Source: VAZQ01 sp035293945
GTDB lineage: Bacteria; Pseudomonadota; Alphaproteobacteria; Rhizobiales; Xanthobacteraceae
Assembly: GCA_035293945.1 (NCBI GenBank)
Contig: DATGLV010000024.1
Location: forward strand, 186,001 to 250,000
DNA: 64,000 nucleotides
Direction: 5' to 3'
This document shows, one piece after another, positions 1 through 7,803 of this stretch (positions within the stretch are counted from its first letter, which is position 1; every line of letters starts with the position of its first letter). Below the pieces are notes generated by a model that saw only the letters and a list, made by a program, of their open reading frames with translations, was not told the DNA's origin and did not search any database. The position numbers were made by a program, and so were the translations under genes.

Positions 1-7
1 CGCAGCG

Positions 8-37
8 GTATAGGTCCCTGCTTTCGCAGGGACGACC
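8..37. repeat. Dispersed hairpin repeat, copy 1
   Basis: A perfect stem GTCCCTG/CAGGGAC at 14-33 is flanked by ggtata and gac. The same unit recurs near 7526-7552, 7647-7673 and 13842-13872 (inverted), with paired changes in the stem. It lies just 3' of the minus-strand gene ending at 48. Confidence 0.7.
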
Positions 38-47
38 GTGGTAGGCC

Positions 48-773
48 TTACGGCCGGTGCACGCCCGGGATGCCCGATATGTCGCGATGCGGCTCGCCGC
101 ACACATAATCTTCGATGCGCAGCTCGTTGTGCAGGTTGTAGACGAAGCGCGCCTGCCAATCGCGCGAATAGTAGTCAGGATCGTGGATGGTGATCACGTC
201 CTCAAGCTGCGTCGGGCTCGTCCGGCGGATCCGCTCAACGGTGTGGAGCTCGTCCGTATGCGGCGCGCCGGTCGCGTCCAGGAAGGTGTTTTCCTTGAAG
301 CCCGCCGATTCCACCACCAGCGTGTCGCCCTCGAATTTGCCGACCGAATGGCCGTTGAAGAACGGCAGGATCAGGAGGTCCTCGTCGCTCGGCAGCGGCT
401 TGTCCAGGGCGATGGTACGCACCTGATGGCTGAGCTCGTAGATGATGGTGACCTGTCCGGGCGGCGCCTGGATGATCTCGAACGGATAGGGATTGGCGAG
501 CACCCGCGGCAGCCCGTCGGGTACGCAGAATTTACGCGCATTGTCGACGATCGAGCCGTCCTTGAGGCCGGCCATGTTCTTCTCGTAGGCGGCCTTGCCG
601 GCGGCGGTCAGTGGCAGCTCGCCGCCGTCGACGAGCTGGATCTTGGCGTTGTATTGGGTAATCCAGTAGATGCCGGAAATGTCCGGTGCATCCGCCCCGT
701 ATGCGATTCCGGAAAGGGAAAGCGCGAACAGCGCGCCCAAGCTCGCGCGCCCAAACAGGCGATGATCAAGCAT
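48..773 (-). CDS. Secreted protein of the expanded EGD-LVV family (241 aa)
   Basis: This 241-residue protein has an N-terminal signal peptide (hydrophobic residues 10-24, cleavage near AYGA-DA). The mature part opens with PDISGIYW. A central FEGDTLVVE motif near residue 150 is followed by DATGAPHTDELHTVER. The same order of motifs occurs in the proteins at 48398 and 51683 and, more diverged, at 4446, 44601 and 45653, so I place it in that family, here in its shortest form. The function of the family is not known to me, and no catalytic residues are obvious. The ATG is preceded by GGGAGGAATGA, a strong ribosome binding site. The gene is divergent from a DUF6152 gene, separated by about 300 bp. 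Periplasmic location is inferred. Confidence 0.75.
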   Translation of the reverse strand: MLDHRLFGRASLGALFALSLSGIAYGADAPDISGIYWITQYNAKIQLVDGGELPLTAAGKAAYEKNMAGLKDGSIVDNARKFCVPDGLPRVLANPYPFEIIQAPPGQVTIIYELSHQVRTIALDKPLPSDEDLLILPFFNGHSVGKFEGDTLVVESAGFKENTFLDATGAPHTDELHTVERIRRTSPTQLEDVITIHDPDYYSRDWQARFVYNLHNELRIEDYVCGEPHRDISGIPGVHRP

Positions 774-1071
774 TCATTCCTCCCATAGCGCCAGGTTTTG
801 CCATCTTATTTTTTGTTATCGCCCCGACCGCGTTTGCAAAGCCGAAGCCGGCCCTCGCCTCGGGTGCGATTTAGTAGAGGCTAGCAGGGCGAGCGCGGAA
901 AAAAAAGCGTACGCATGAGAAGATGTTTTTTGGGCTTTTTGTCCACTCGCGGCGGTGCAACCGCCTTTACTCCCGCAGCGAGCTATGAAAAAATGCACGA
1001 TGAGCCCGTTCTTAGAAGAGAACAGGCGACAAATAATTCGGTCAAAGAACCGAAAGCCGCTGGAGACGCCC

Positions 1072-1506
1072 ATGCACCTCAATATGAAATCGCTGAGCCT
1101 TGCGGGCATCGCAGTTTCATTGTTCGCGAGCCCGGTTCTTGCCCATCATTCGTTCGCGATGTTCGATGCCGAGAAGAAGGTGACGCTGGAAGGCATCGTC
1201 AAAGAGTTCCAATGGACCAACCCGCATGCCTGGATCATGGTCACGGTCGCCGATTCAAATGGAGTGGCGCAGCCGTGGGCCATCGAGATGAACGGCCCGA
1301 GCGGCTTGGTTCGACAGGGCTGGAGACCGAAGACGTTGACGCCCGGAATGCCGATCACGCTGACGATTCATCCGCTCAAGGACGGTACGCACGGCGGCCA
1401 GTTCCTGGCGGTGAAGCTGCCGGACGGCACTGAGCTCGGCAATCCCAATCGTGAGCCGGTCAACGACGGTCCCGGCGGCGCCCCGAAGCCGGCCGAGACG
1501 CAGTAA
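1072..1506 (+). CDS. DUF6152-like secreted protein
   Basis: This 144-residue exported protein starts at ATG 1072, preceded by GGAG with a 6-base gap; an in-frame ATG at 955 would add 39 residues before the signal peptide and is disfavoured. After the signal peptide (cleavage near VLA-HH) comes HHSFAMFD, then GIVKEFQWTNPHAWI and a G-(G)W/TLTPG block. I recognise these as the DUF6152 signature of short periplasmic beta-rich proteins. The role is unknown. From memory, such genes often lie beside secreted EGD-LVV proteins, as here (the divergent gene at 48-773). The tail (GGAPKPAETQ) is probably disordered. A strong hairpin lies 35 bases past the stop. Confidence 0.8.
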   Translation: MHLNMKSLSLAGIAVSLFASPVLAHHSFAMFDAEKKVTLEGIVKEFQWTNPHAWIMVTVADSNGVAQPWAIEMNGPSGLVRQGWRPKTLTPGMPITLTIHPLKDGTHGGQFLAVKLPDGTELGNPNREPVNDGPGGAPKPAETQ

Positions 1507-1541
1507 GCGCGGCTTGTCCAGGTAGAGTGATGCCTGCGCAT

Positions 1542-1561
1542 CGCCCGTCGAAAGACGGGCG
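1542..1561. terminator. Stem-loop after DUF6152 gene
   Basis: An 8-bp perfect stem CGCCCGTC/GACGGGCG encloses a GAAA tetraloop, 35 bases past the stop at 1506. No T-run follows, so termination is only inferred. Confidence 0.45.
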
Positions 1562-1617
1562 AAACGGCGTTGTCGCGCGGGCATCCACGTTTTCTTTTGG
1601 CCAAGCAAATCTTGAAT

Positions 1618-1636
1618 GCCCGGCATAAAGCCGGGC
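1618..1636. terminator. Stem-loop 3' of TIG-like gene
   Basis: A 7-bp perfect stem GCCCGGC/GCCGGGC with loop ATAAA lies 6 bases past the end of the minus-strand gene ending at 1643, between convergent genes. The T-tract is weak on either strand. Confidence 0.45.
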
Positions 1637-1642
1637 CTGATT

Positions 1643-3115
1643 CTACCGCTCCGCCGCCTTGGCTTCGCCGGTCACCTCGAACGCGTAGTGAAAGGCCGGC
1701 AAATCCTCGCCGGGATGATCCTGCGCATAGGTGAGCTGCGGGATGCGGAAATTGTTCGGCCGCGTCTCTGTACCCTTGTAGATGCCCGGATAAAGATCGA
1801 TGAAGTGCCAGCCAGGCTCTCCGGTCGCCTTCATGATCAGCTCGACATCGCCCTGGCTGTTGAACGCGCAGGCGTAGCCGATGTAATCGTTGTCGTAGAC
1901 CACGTGATAGATGTTGGCGGTCTCGGTCCAGCCCACACCTTTGAGATGGATGCGGAACGTGGTGTTCGCGGGTCCGTGCCCGACATCGATCGGCAGTGCG
2001 GTCGTCTTTATCCAATAGCTCCCGGTTTGCTTGACACCGCCGCCCATATCCACCCATAGACCGTGCACGCCGCCGAGATCGTCCGGGACTTTGAAGGAGA
2101 ATTCGGCCCGGCCGGAAGCATCGGCCTTGGCCTCCGCGACCACGTGCGAGCCTTCCTCCCAGCCGGCGCCGGTCATTCGATTGCCGACCACGTGGGTCCA
2201 GTTGAGCGCGTAGGTCTTGCCCGGCGTAAATCCCTCGCCGCGCACCGTGACGGGCTCGTTGATCCCGGAAAAAGCCGGCGTTGCGACGAGCGCGCCTGAA
2301 GCCGGCAACCTGCGCACCATTTGCTGCGCCTGCGTCTCGGGGGCGGGCGGCAGCACGGCGGCGCCTTCCGTCACCCGGAACGGAATCGCCCAGCGCGGCC
2401 GGTCCGGCTCCGGATTCTGTTGCATGTTGCGGTACGGGAAGGTGAGCTCGCCGTGCAGCACTTCAAGCACGTGGACGCCCGGGCGCCCGGTCGCCGGAAT
2501 CGTGAAGGTCGCGGAGCCTGCGGTCGTCACCGCCGACATCCAGCCGGTGAAATGGTTGTCGTAGAGCAGGTCCCACGAGTTGAACAACGAGCGCCAGCCG
2601 ATGCCCTTCACCTCGACCGTGATCGGGGTGCCGACCGGCCCACTCTCAGGCGAGATCTTCACCGTCATGTCGAGGGAGAAGCCGACCTGCGTGAACATGC
2701 GATCAGGCTGCTGCAGCACGATATCATGCCCGAAGCCGAAATCCTCCGGCGCGACGAAGCTTGCGGTCAGGCGCCCCGCCGCATCGGATTTGACCTTGGC
2801 GATCTGATAGGCGACCGGCGCGTAGTCGCGCCCGTGATACTCCGCGTCGGCGACCTTCCAGCTGCCCTTCACGGTGCGCCAGATGAGCTGGAATTCCTGG
2901 TTGGGCGGCAGCTTCTCGGCGGTGACGGTGAGGGGTGTGCCGGCGGGACCGCTATCCGGCGTGACATTCAAGCTGCCGATGAAGCCGTCCTGTGGCTCGG
3001 CGATCGGCACTTCGGGACCGAGCGCGGACGCAAGCGGAGCGGCGGACGCGGCTCCGGCAAGCCACACCAGCGCAAACGCGGTTAGCCCGGCCCGGCGGCC
3101 GGTGCTGATCAACAT
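1643..3115 (-). CDS. Secreted protein with TIG/IPT-like repeats
   Basis: This 490-residue protein starts at the ATG with GGAGG five bases upstream; an upstream in-frame extension overlaps the preceding gene out of frame and is rejected. After a signal peptide (to about residue 24) come at least four immunoglobulin-like segments. Each opens with a variant of P-SGP-GTP-TV (LNVTPDSGPAGTPLTV, KISPESGPVGTPITV, FSGINEPVTV, GHGPANTTFRI), the usual start of TIG/IPT beta-sandwiches. Two segments share W-LLYDN-F-GW / Y-VVYDNDYIGYA, so they look duplicated. There is no enzyme motif. A periplasmic or surface binding role is inferred. The gene follows the small secreted gene at 3136-3642 by 20 bp, probably in one transcript. 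Confidence 0.75.
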   Translation of the reverse strand: MLISTGRRAGLTAFALVWLAGAASAAPLASALGPEVPIAEPQDGFIGSLNVTPDSGPAGTPLTVTAEKLPPNQEFQLIWRTVKGSWKVADAEYHGRDYAPVAYQIAKVKSDAAGRLTASFVAPEDFGFGHDIVLQQPDRMFTQVGFSLDMTVKISPESGPVGTPITVEVKGIGWRSLFNSWDLLYDNHFTGWMSAVTTAGSATFTIPATGRPGVHVLEVLHGELTFPYRNMQQNPEPDRPRWAIPFRVTEGAAVLPPAPETQAQQMVRRLPASGALVATPAFSGINEPVTVRGEGFTPGKTYALNWTHVVGNRMTGAGWEEGSHVVAEAKADASGRAEFSFKVPDDLGGVHGLWVDMGGGVKQTGSYWIKTTALPIDVGHGPANTTFRIHLKGVGWTETANIYHVVYDNDYIGYACAFNSQGDVELIMKATGEPGWHFIDLYPGIYKGTETRPNNFRIPQLTYAQDHPGEDLPAFHYAFEVTGEAKAAER

Positions 3116-3135
3116 GCCAGCCTCCATTGCGATTC

Positions 3136-3642
3136 TTATTGCTGCGTGGCAGCCTGCTTCATTGCTGGCTCGCCGGCGATGACCATGAGCTGGGTCGTCG
3201 CGCGATTGAACGGCTCCCAGGTTACCGTCGAGTCGTCCATCATCGTGGCGATCACCTTGTAACCGAGCGAGCCGGTTGGGAAGTCCGCCGGGATCTCCCA
3301 GTGCAGCGACCAGAAGTGGTCGGTCGGCGGGGTGCCGTGGCCGCCGAAATGCGCCGGAAGCGTCAGACCATTGCCAAGGCGCACCACCACGCTTTTGAGC
3401 ACCGTGTTGTCGGCGACAGCGCCGCTCGGCTGCAGCACACGAATGCGCCAAGCGACCGCTTCCTTGCGCTTGAACTGGTTCGCCAGCACGCAGAAGGGAC
3501 CTACCTGGTCGGGCAGCGCGTGGCGGACGATGTCGCCTTCAAAGAAGAGCTTCGCCTGCTGCGCGTTTGCTCCACTTGCCATGCCGAAAGTGGCAAAGCC
3601 GAGAGCGGACAAAACGATCGCTGAGAATGCGGGGGATTTCAT
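3136..3642 (-). CDS. Small secreted protein upstream of the TIG-like gene
   Basis: This 168-residue protein has a clear signal peptide (cleavage near ANA-QQ). The mature domain contains RHALPDQVGPFCVLANQ, then KEAVAWRIRV and a beta-rich stretch ending GYKVIATMMDDSTVTWEPF. I do not recognise a family. It is the first gene of a two-gene minus-strand unit with the TIG-like protein, which suggests the two products act together outside the cytoplasm. The single mature cysteine (GPFC) could be functional or carry a lipid or metal, but nothing else supports that. Confidence 0.65.
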   Translation of the reverse strand: MKSPAFSAIVLSALGFATFGMASGANAQQAKLFFEGDIVRHALPDQVGPFCVLANQFKRKEAVAWRIRVLQPSGAVADNTVLKSVVVRLGNGLTLPAHFGGHGTPPTDHFWSLHWEIPADFPTGSLGYKVIATMMDDSTVTWEPFNRATTQLMVIAGEPAMKQAATQQ

Positions 3643-3741
3643 GAAGACGCCCTTTCCTCCCGGGGCGCGGCGGCCGTCTTTAGGGCCGCCTGCACCAATG
3701 CTTCACGCTGCGTAGGATGCTCCTTTCCACGCGGTTCGACA

Positions 3742-3786
3742 AGACGGGACGAGAGCAGACGGGACGAGAGCAGACGGGACGAGAGC
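3742..3786. repeat. 15-bp tandem repeat, three copies
   Basis: Three perfect consecutive copies of agacgggacgagagc lie in the gap between the genes ending at 3810 and starting at 3642. The unit is not coding in any supported frame. Confidence 0.85.
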
Positions 3787-3809
3787 GATCCGTCCGGCCG
3801 CGCCCATCG

Positions 3810-4265
3810 CTATTTGCAGGCCGGATAGCCGAACCGGCTTATGATGTCCTTCCCGGAGATCGCATGTAGCTCGAACGTGTCCATGTAGTGATTGGCGGTG
3901 ACATATTGGCGTAAGGCTGGATTGTAGGCGCTGAGCATATGCTCGGTCGAAGCCGGGTTCGGACGATTGTTCTTTGGGTCGCCGCCGGAGTGAAACAGGA
4001 GCGTGGCATCCGGCGTGACGCACACGTTGCGGATCGACAGGAAGATCGTGCAGGCGGACTGGCAGTGGCTGTCGATGCGGAAGCGCTCGCCCGAGGCATT
4101 GTACTGCGCCACCACCGCATCGAAGCGGGGCATTTGACCCGGCTTTGCGCCCATGCCCATACCCAACGCCGAGACGGAACCATCGGCGTGCGCCGGTGCG
4201 GTAAGTGCTGAAAGGACGGAGAGAAACGCCAGCGCGCCCAAGGCGCGGACCTGTAAGTTGCTCAT
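3810..4265 (-). CDS. Small exported ClpP/crotonase-fold-like protein
   Basis: This 151-residue protein starts at the ATG with GGGAGG five bases upstream; the upstream in-frame ATG adds an unlikely leader. The signal peptide ends near AHA-DG. The core has FRIDSHCQSACTIFLS followed by NVCVTPDATLLFHSGGD. From memory, this pattern (SACT, then CVTP and FH) belongs to a group of alphaproteobacterial proteins distantly related to ClpP/SDH-type serine proteases, with the SACT serine at the nucleophile position and the FH histidine nearby. Protease activity is only inferred. The C-terminus YPACK has a cysteine that may pair with those in the core. It is divergent from the gene at 4446. Confidence 0.6.
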   Translation of the reverse strand: MSNLQVRALGALAFLSVLSALTAPAHADGSVSALGMGMGAKPGQMPRFDAVVAQYNASGERFRIDSHCQSACTIFLSIRNVCVTPDATLLFHSGGDPKNNRPNPASTEHMLSAYNPALRQYVTANHYMDTFELHAISGKDIISRFGYPACK

Positions 4266-4344
4266 GAAAGCCTCCCGGTTTGTTGCTGTCGTTGCGCTTT
4301 GTCCACCCGATTGTCGGCGGGCGCGTTGTCGGCCGATTTGGTGA

Positions 4345-4370
4345 CATTGACAAGACGCATTGACAAGACG
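4345..4370. repeat. 13-bp tandem duplication
   Basis: cattgacaagacg occurs twice head to tail in the 180-bp divergent intergenic region upstream of both 4265 (minus) and 4446 (plus). It could contain regulatory half-sites; this is speculative. Confidence 0.7.
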
Positions 4371-4445
4371 CATCGCGTCCGCGCGCCGACCATGGCATAA
4401 TGAAGAAAAACGGGCGCAAGGCCCGCCGCTCAGGGAGGATAGAGC

Positions 4446-5279
4446 GTGCTTGAGAAAAAGTCGCTTGCCGCCGCGGCGCTGGCGGCGGCTCTGTGCGGGT
4501 CAGCCGTGGGGGCGGCCGCGCAGTCGCTGGATGGAACGAAGTATCCGGATTGGTCCGGCCAGTGGCGCCGGCCCGGGAGCGGGCCCAATCGCTATGATCC
4601 GACCAAGCCGCCGGGCCTCCCTCAGCAAGCACCGCTGACACCGGAGTTCCAGGCGATCTTCGAGGCCGGCCTCGCGGATCAGAAGGAAGGCGGCTCGGGC
4701 ACCAACATGACCTCGTCTTGCTTGCCGAGCGGCGAGCCACGCGACATGTCCGGCAATCAGGGACTTGAGTTCGTCATCACCCCGAAGATCACCTACGTGC
4801 TGTTCGACAACGCCATGCCGCGCCGCATCTATACCGACGGACGCGATTGGCCGGAGAATGAGGAGCCCTCGTTTGCCGGCTATTCGATCGGCCGCTGGAG
4901 CGGGGAGGGTGCCGACGGCCGCTATACGTTGCTTGAAGTCGAGACTCGCAACTTCACCGGGCCGCGTACTTTCGATAACGCCGGGATTCCGCTCGCGCCG
5001 GACAATCAAACGATCCTCAAGGAACGCATCTGGCGCGATCCGACCAATGCCCGCCTCATGTACAACGAGATGACGACCTTCGACCATGCGCTCACCCGTC
5101 CCTGGACGGTGCAAAAGACCTATCGGTTGGAGAAGACCGCGATCTGGCTCGACAATATCTGCACCGTCGGCAACCAGCATGTGCAGATCGGCAAGGATGG
5201 CTATTACCTGAGCGCCGACGGCTATCTGATGCCGCTGAAGAAGGGCCAGCCGCCGCCCGACCTGCGTTATTTCAAGTAA
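4446..5279 (+). CDS. Secreted GRDWP/ALTRPW-family protein
   Basis: This 277-residue exported protein has a GTG start with AGGGAGGA nearby. The signal peptide ends near AAA-QS, followed by YPDWSGQW, PLTPEFQ, IYTDGRDWP, GYSIGRW, LEVETRNF, ILKERIW, DHALTRPWTV and a C-terminal YYLSADG-LMP-KKGQPPPDLRYFK. The genes at 44601 and 45653 share all of these in the same order, and a broken copy of the last motif lies at 60746. The function is unknown; a periplasmic location is inferred. It is 29 bp upstream of the subunit-3-like protein and the GMC dehydrogenase, so it may serve the same oxidation. A cataat sequence about 45 bases upstream could be a -10 element. Confidence 0.75.
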   Translation: MLEKKSLAAAALAAALCGSAVGAAAQSLDGTKYPDWSGQWRRPGSGPNRYDPTKPPGLPQQAPLTPEFQAIFEAGLADQKEGGSGTNMTSSCLPSGEPRDMSGNQGLEFVITPKITYVLFDNAMPRRIYTDGRDWPENEEPSFAGYSIGRWSGEGADGRYTLLEVETRNFTGPRTFDNAGIPLAPDNQTILKERIWRDPTNARLMYNEMTTFDHALTRPWTVQKTYRLEKTAIWLDNICTVGNQHVQIGKDGYYLSADGYLMPLKKGQPPPDLRYFK

Positions 5280-5308
5280 GGCAACAAACATTCAGGGAGG
5301 AGAGCCCG

Positions 5309-5869
5309 ATGCCGGAGCTTGGACGGCGGGATTTCGTCAGGGGCGCTGGCCTGGGGGCGCTTCTCTTCACGGTCGCAGGACGCGAGGTCTGGCTCACGCC
5401 GCGGCAGGCCCGCGCCGAGGGCGTGCCGTTCCAGGTGCTCAAGCCGCACGAAGTCGAGACGCTCGAAGCGGTCGGCGAGACGCTGGCGATCGGGGCGCGC
5501 GCGGACGGCGTCGCCCATTTCGTGGATCAGCAACTGACGCAGCCGCCGGCGCATGCGCTGTTGAGCCTGCGGGTCACGGAAGTGCGCCCGCCTTATGCAG
5601 ATTTCTACCGCGCGGCGCTCGCCGGCATCGATGGTGCGAGCCAAGCGCAGCACCAGCGCGGCTATGCGGCGCTTGATGCCGCGGCGCAGCGGGCGTTCGT
5701 CGATGCGCTGCGCCAAGGCAAGCTCGAAAGCTGGAAAGGGCCGGCGCAGGGCTTCGTCTACGCGATGCTGCGCAACGATGCGGTCGACGTGGTCTACGGC
5801 ACCGTCGAAGGCTTTGCGCGCATCAATGTTCCGTACATGCCGCATATCCTGCCGCAGAGGAGCTGGTGA
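5309..5869 (+). CDS. Gluconate 2-dehydrogenase subunit 3-like protein
   Basis: This 186-residue protein begins with a Tat-type leader (GRRDFVRGAGLGALLF), so it is probably exported folded. The body (LKPHEVETLEAVGETL, HFVDQQL, LDAAAQRAFVDALRQG) matches the small gamma subunit of membrane-bound gluconate or alcohol dehydrogenases. That subunit helps export the flavoprotein, which itself has no signal. The stop at 5869 and the ATG of the GMC gene at 5871 are one base apart, the usual translational coupling of this pair. The ribosome binding site AGGGAGGAG is strong. No cytochrome c third subunit is adjacent, so the electron acceptor is unclear. Confidence 0.8.
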   Translation: MPELGRRDFVRGAGLGALLFTVAGREVWLTPRQARAEGVPFQVLKPHEVETLEAVGETLAIGARADGVAHFVDQQLTQPPAHALLSLRVTEVRPPYADFYRAALAGIDGASQAQHQRGYAALDAAAQRAFVDALRQGKLESWKGPAQGFVYAMLRNDAVDVVYGTVEGFARINVPYMPHILPQRSW

Positions 5870-5870
5870 C

Positions 5871-7445
5871 ATGGCGCTCGAGAAAGTCGATGCGGCGATC
5901 GTCGGCGCCGGTGCCGCGGGTGCCGTGTTTGCGGCCGTGCTCACGCGCGCCGGCAAGAAAGTCGTCTTGTTCGAGCGCGGACCCGATTGGCAGCTTTCCG
6001 ATCTCATCAGCTCCGATATCTGGGGGAGGCGGCTCAAGGGCGCTGGCGCACCGATCATCTACGAGGGGCGCGATGCAGTCGGCCGCACTTCCGATCACGG
6101 CTGGGGCACCGGCGGCGCGGCGCTGCACTATTCCGCCAATTTTCCCCGCCTGTTGCCGGCCGACTTCAAAGTGAAAAGCGAGCACGGCCGCGGGCTCGAC
6201 TGGCCGATCTCATACACGGATATCGCGCCCTACTACGACCGCATTGCCCGCGAGATCGGCGTCTCCGGGGATGCCAAGGCCGAGGAGCGCTGGCGCCCGG
6301 CGGGCGAGCCTTATCCGATGCCGCCGATCAAGACGTTTCGCCATGGCGAGGTCTGGGTGCCGGGCTTCAATTCGGTCGGCATCACGGTCGCGCCCGGAGC
6401 CGTCGGGGTGAACAGCATCGAGTACAAAGGCCGCGCCGCCTGCATCAACGACGGCTGGTGCGGAGCCGGCTGCCCGACCGGCGCGCTCGCCAATCCGCAG
6501 GCGACCTTCCTCGGCGAGGCAAGAGCTAAGGGCGCGGAGGTGCGCGCGATGTGCACGGTCACGCGCGTCCTCACCAATCCGGCGGGCACGCGCGTCACCG
6601 GCATTGAATACTACGATGCCAATGGCGAGCGGCAGGTGCAGGAGGCAAGCGTCGTGGTGCTTGCCGCTTACGCATCGCAGAACCCGCGCATCCTGTTCAA
6701 CTCGGCGACCGACAAGCACCCGAACGGGCTCGCCAATGCGAGCGGGCTTCTTGGCAAATACGCCATGGCGCATGCGGGGGGCCAAGTCTCCGCCGTGTTC
6801 GGCGAGGACCTGGAGAACCATATGGGCTCGAACGGCTATCAGTTCGTGTCCTACGACCGCCATCCCAAGACCACGCGCAAGGATGCCTTCGGGTCTACTT
6901 TCTGGAATACCGGCGCCGCGCAGAAGCCCAACGATGCCCGCGGCATCGCCAATGTGCGGCCGGATCTGTTCGGCGCCGATCTCGACGAGTTCCTTAAAGG
7001 CAAGGCGCGACGGCTGTCCCGCATCACCGCCATCTGCGAGGAGATGCCGGTTATCGAGAACCATTTCGAGCTGGCGTCGGAGAAGGACGAGTTCGGCTTT
7101 CCGCTCATCAAGATCGTGCACACATTCACTCCCGATACGCTTGGCCTCTGGAAAGCCGCGATCGAGGAGGGCGTTGCCATCGCCAAAGGCGCGGGTGCGC
7201 AGGAGATCTATCCGGCGCGCGGGATCGGGCCGCAGCATCTGCTCGGCGGCACCGTTATGGGGACGAGCGCAGCGGACTCGGTCGTCAACAGCTACGGACA
7301 GACGCACGAGCTTGCCAATCTCTACATCGCCGGCTGCGGCATTTTCCCGACTGAGAGCGCGTGCAATCCGACCTTCACGCTCAACGCCCTGTCGCTGCGC
7401 GGGGCCGAGCAGCTCGCGGCGAACTGGGGCGGCATCGCCGGGTGA
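5871..7445 (+). CDS. GMC-family FAD-dependent dehydrogenase
   Basis: This 524-residue flavoprotein starts at ATG 5871, directly after the subunit-3 gene. The N-terminal dinucleotide-binding motif is AIVGAGAAGAVFA, followed by VVLFERG. A cysteine-rich CINDGWCGAGCPTGA segment around residues 190-205 is typical of the gluconate/sorbitol dehydrogenase branch. The C-terminal GMC signature runs HLLGGTVMGTS, then LYIAGCGIFPTESACNPTFT, with the catalytic His/Asn region. It probably oxidises an alcohol or sugar in the periplasm and passes electrons to the respiratory chain. The substrate cannot be read from the sequence. It is translocated, by inference, with the Tat-signal partner. Confidence 0.85.
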   Translation: MALEKVDAAIVGAGAAGAVFAAVLTRAGKKVVLFERGPDWQLSDLISSDIWGRRLKGAGAPIIYEGRDAVGRTSDHGWGTGGAALHYSANFPRLLPADFKVKSEHGRGLDWPISYTDIAPYYDRIAREIGVSGDAKAEERWRPAGEPYPMPPIKTFRHGEVWVPGFNSVGITVAPGAVGVNSIEYKGRAACINDGWCGAGCPTGALANPQATFLGEARAKGAEVRAMCTVTRVLTNPAGTRVTGIEYYDANGERQVQEASVVVLAAYASQNPRILFNSATDKHPNGLANASGLLGKYAMAHAGGQVSAVFGEDLENHMGSNGYQFVSYDRHPKTTRKDAFGSTFWNTGAAQKPNDARGIANVRPDLFGADLDEFLKGKARRLSRITAICEEMPVIENHFELASEKDEFGFPLIKIVHTFTPDTLGLWKAAIEEGVAIAKGAGAQEIYPARGIGPQHLLGGTVMGTSAADSVVNSYGQTHELANLYIAGCGIFPTESACNPTFTLNALSLRGAEQLAANWGGIAG

Positions 7446-7465
7446 CGACGGAGCCGCAACCTGCG

Positions 7466-7552
7466 TCGCCCCGGGCTTGACCCGGGGCCCATACCGCTAC
7501 GCTTTCTCGTGAGTGCGTAGGAGTATGGGTTCCTGCGTTCGCAGGAACGACG
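7466..7552. repeat. 87-bp dispersed repeat, copy A
   Basis: It contains the palindrome ccccgggcttgacccggggc and a terminal hairpin GTTCCTGCGTTCGCAGGAAC. The second copy starts 121 bp downstream in the same orientation. Confidence 0.85.
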
Positions 7553-7586
7553 CTTGTGGAGGTGTTTGCCCGGCCCGCACGCTTGG

Positions 7587-7673
7587 TCGCCCCGGGCTTG
7601 ATCCGGGGCCCATACCGCTACGCTTTCTCGTGAGTGCGCAGGAGTATGGGTCCCTGCGTTCGCAGGGACGACG
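7587..7673. repeat. 87-bp dispersed repeat, copy B
   Basis: It is a near-identical direct copy of 7466-7552. Its terminal hairpin reads GTCCCTGCGTTCGCAGGGAC, so one stem pair has changed on both sides compared with copy A. Confidence 0.85.
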
Positions 7674-7803
7674 GTCTAAGCCGCCCGCCGGTCGCTCTTC
7701 ATTAACGCCAAAATCTTTTGCAGTCGCGCAATCACCTTTACGGTGTCCAGGAGCGCCGGTGTTGGAAGAGGAAAGAGAGCCCAGCCGCAAAAGCGTTTCC
7801 CGG

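Larger units (their letters stand above)
7446..7803. other. Intergenic region with tandem dispersed repeats
   Basis: These 358 bp hold two direct copies of an 87-bp repeat (7466-7552, 7587-7673) and no supported gene. Both flanking genes (GMC dehydrogenase and HigA) converge here. Confidence 0.7.

Noticed and set aside
57..788. Long plus-strand ORF opposite the first secreted gene
   Set aside because: It is the antisense shadow of the minus-strand gene at 48-773, rich in Arg and His and without family motifs, while the minus-strand frame has a signal peptide and paralogues.
955..1071. Upstream extension of the DUF6152 gene
   Set aside because: The extra 39 residues lie before a proper signal peptide and have no ribosome binding site; ATG 1072 has GGAG at the right distance.
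7466..7673. CRISPR array suspicion
   Set aside because: There are only two long copies, each with an internal palindrome, and no regular spacers or cas genes.
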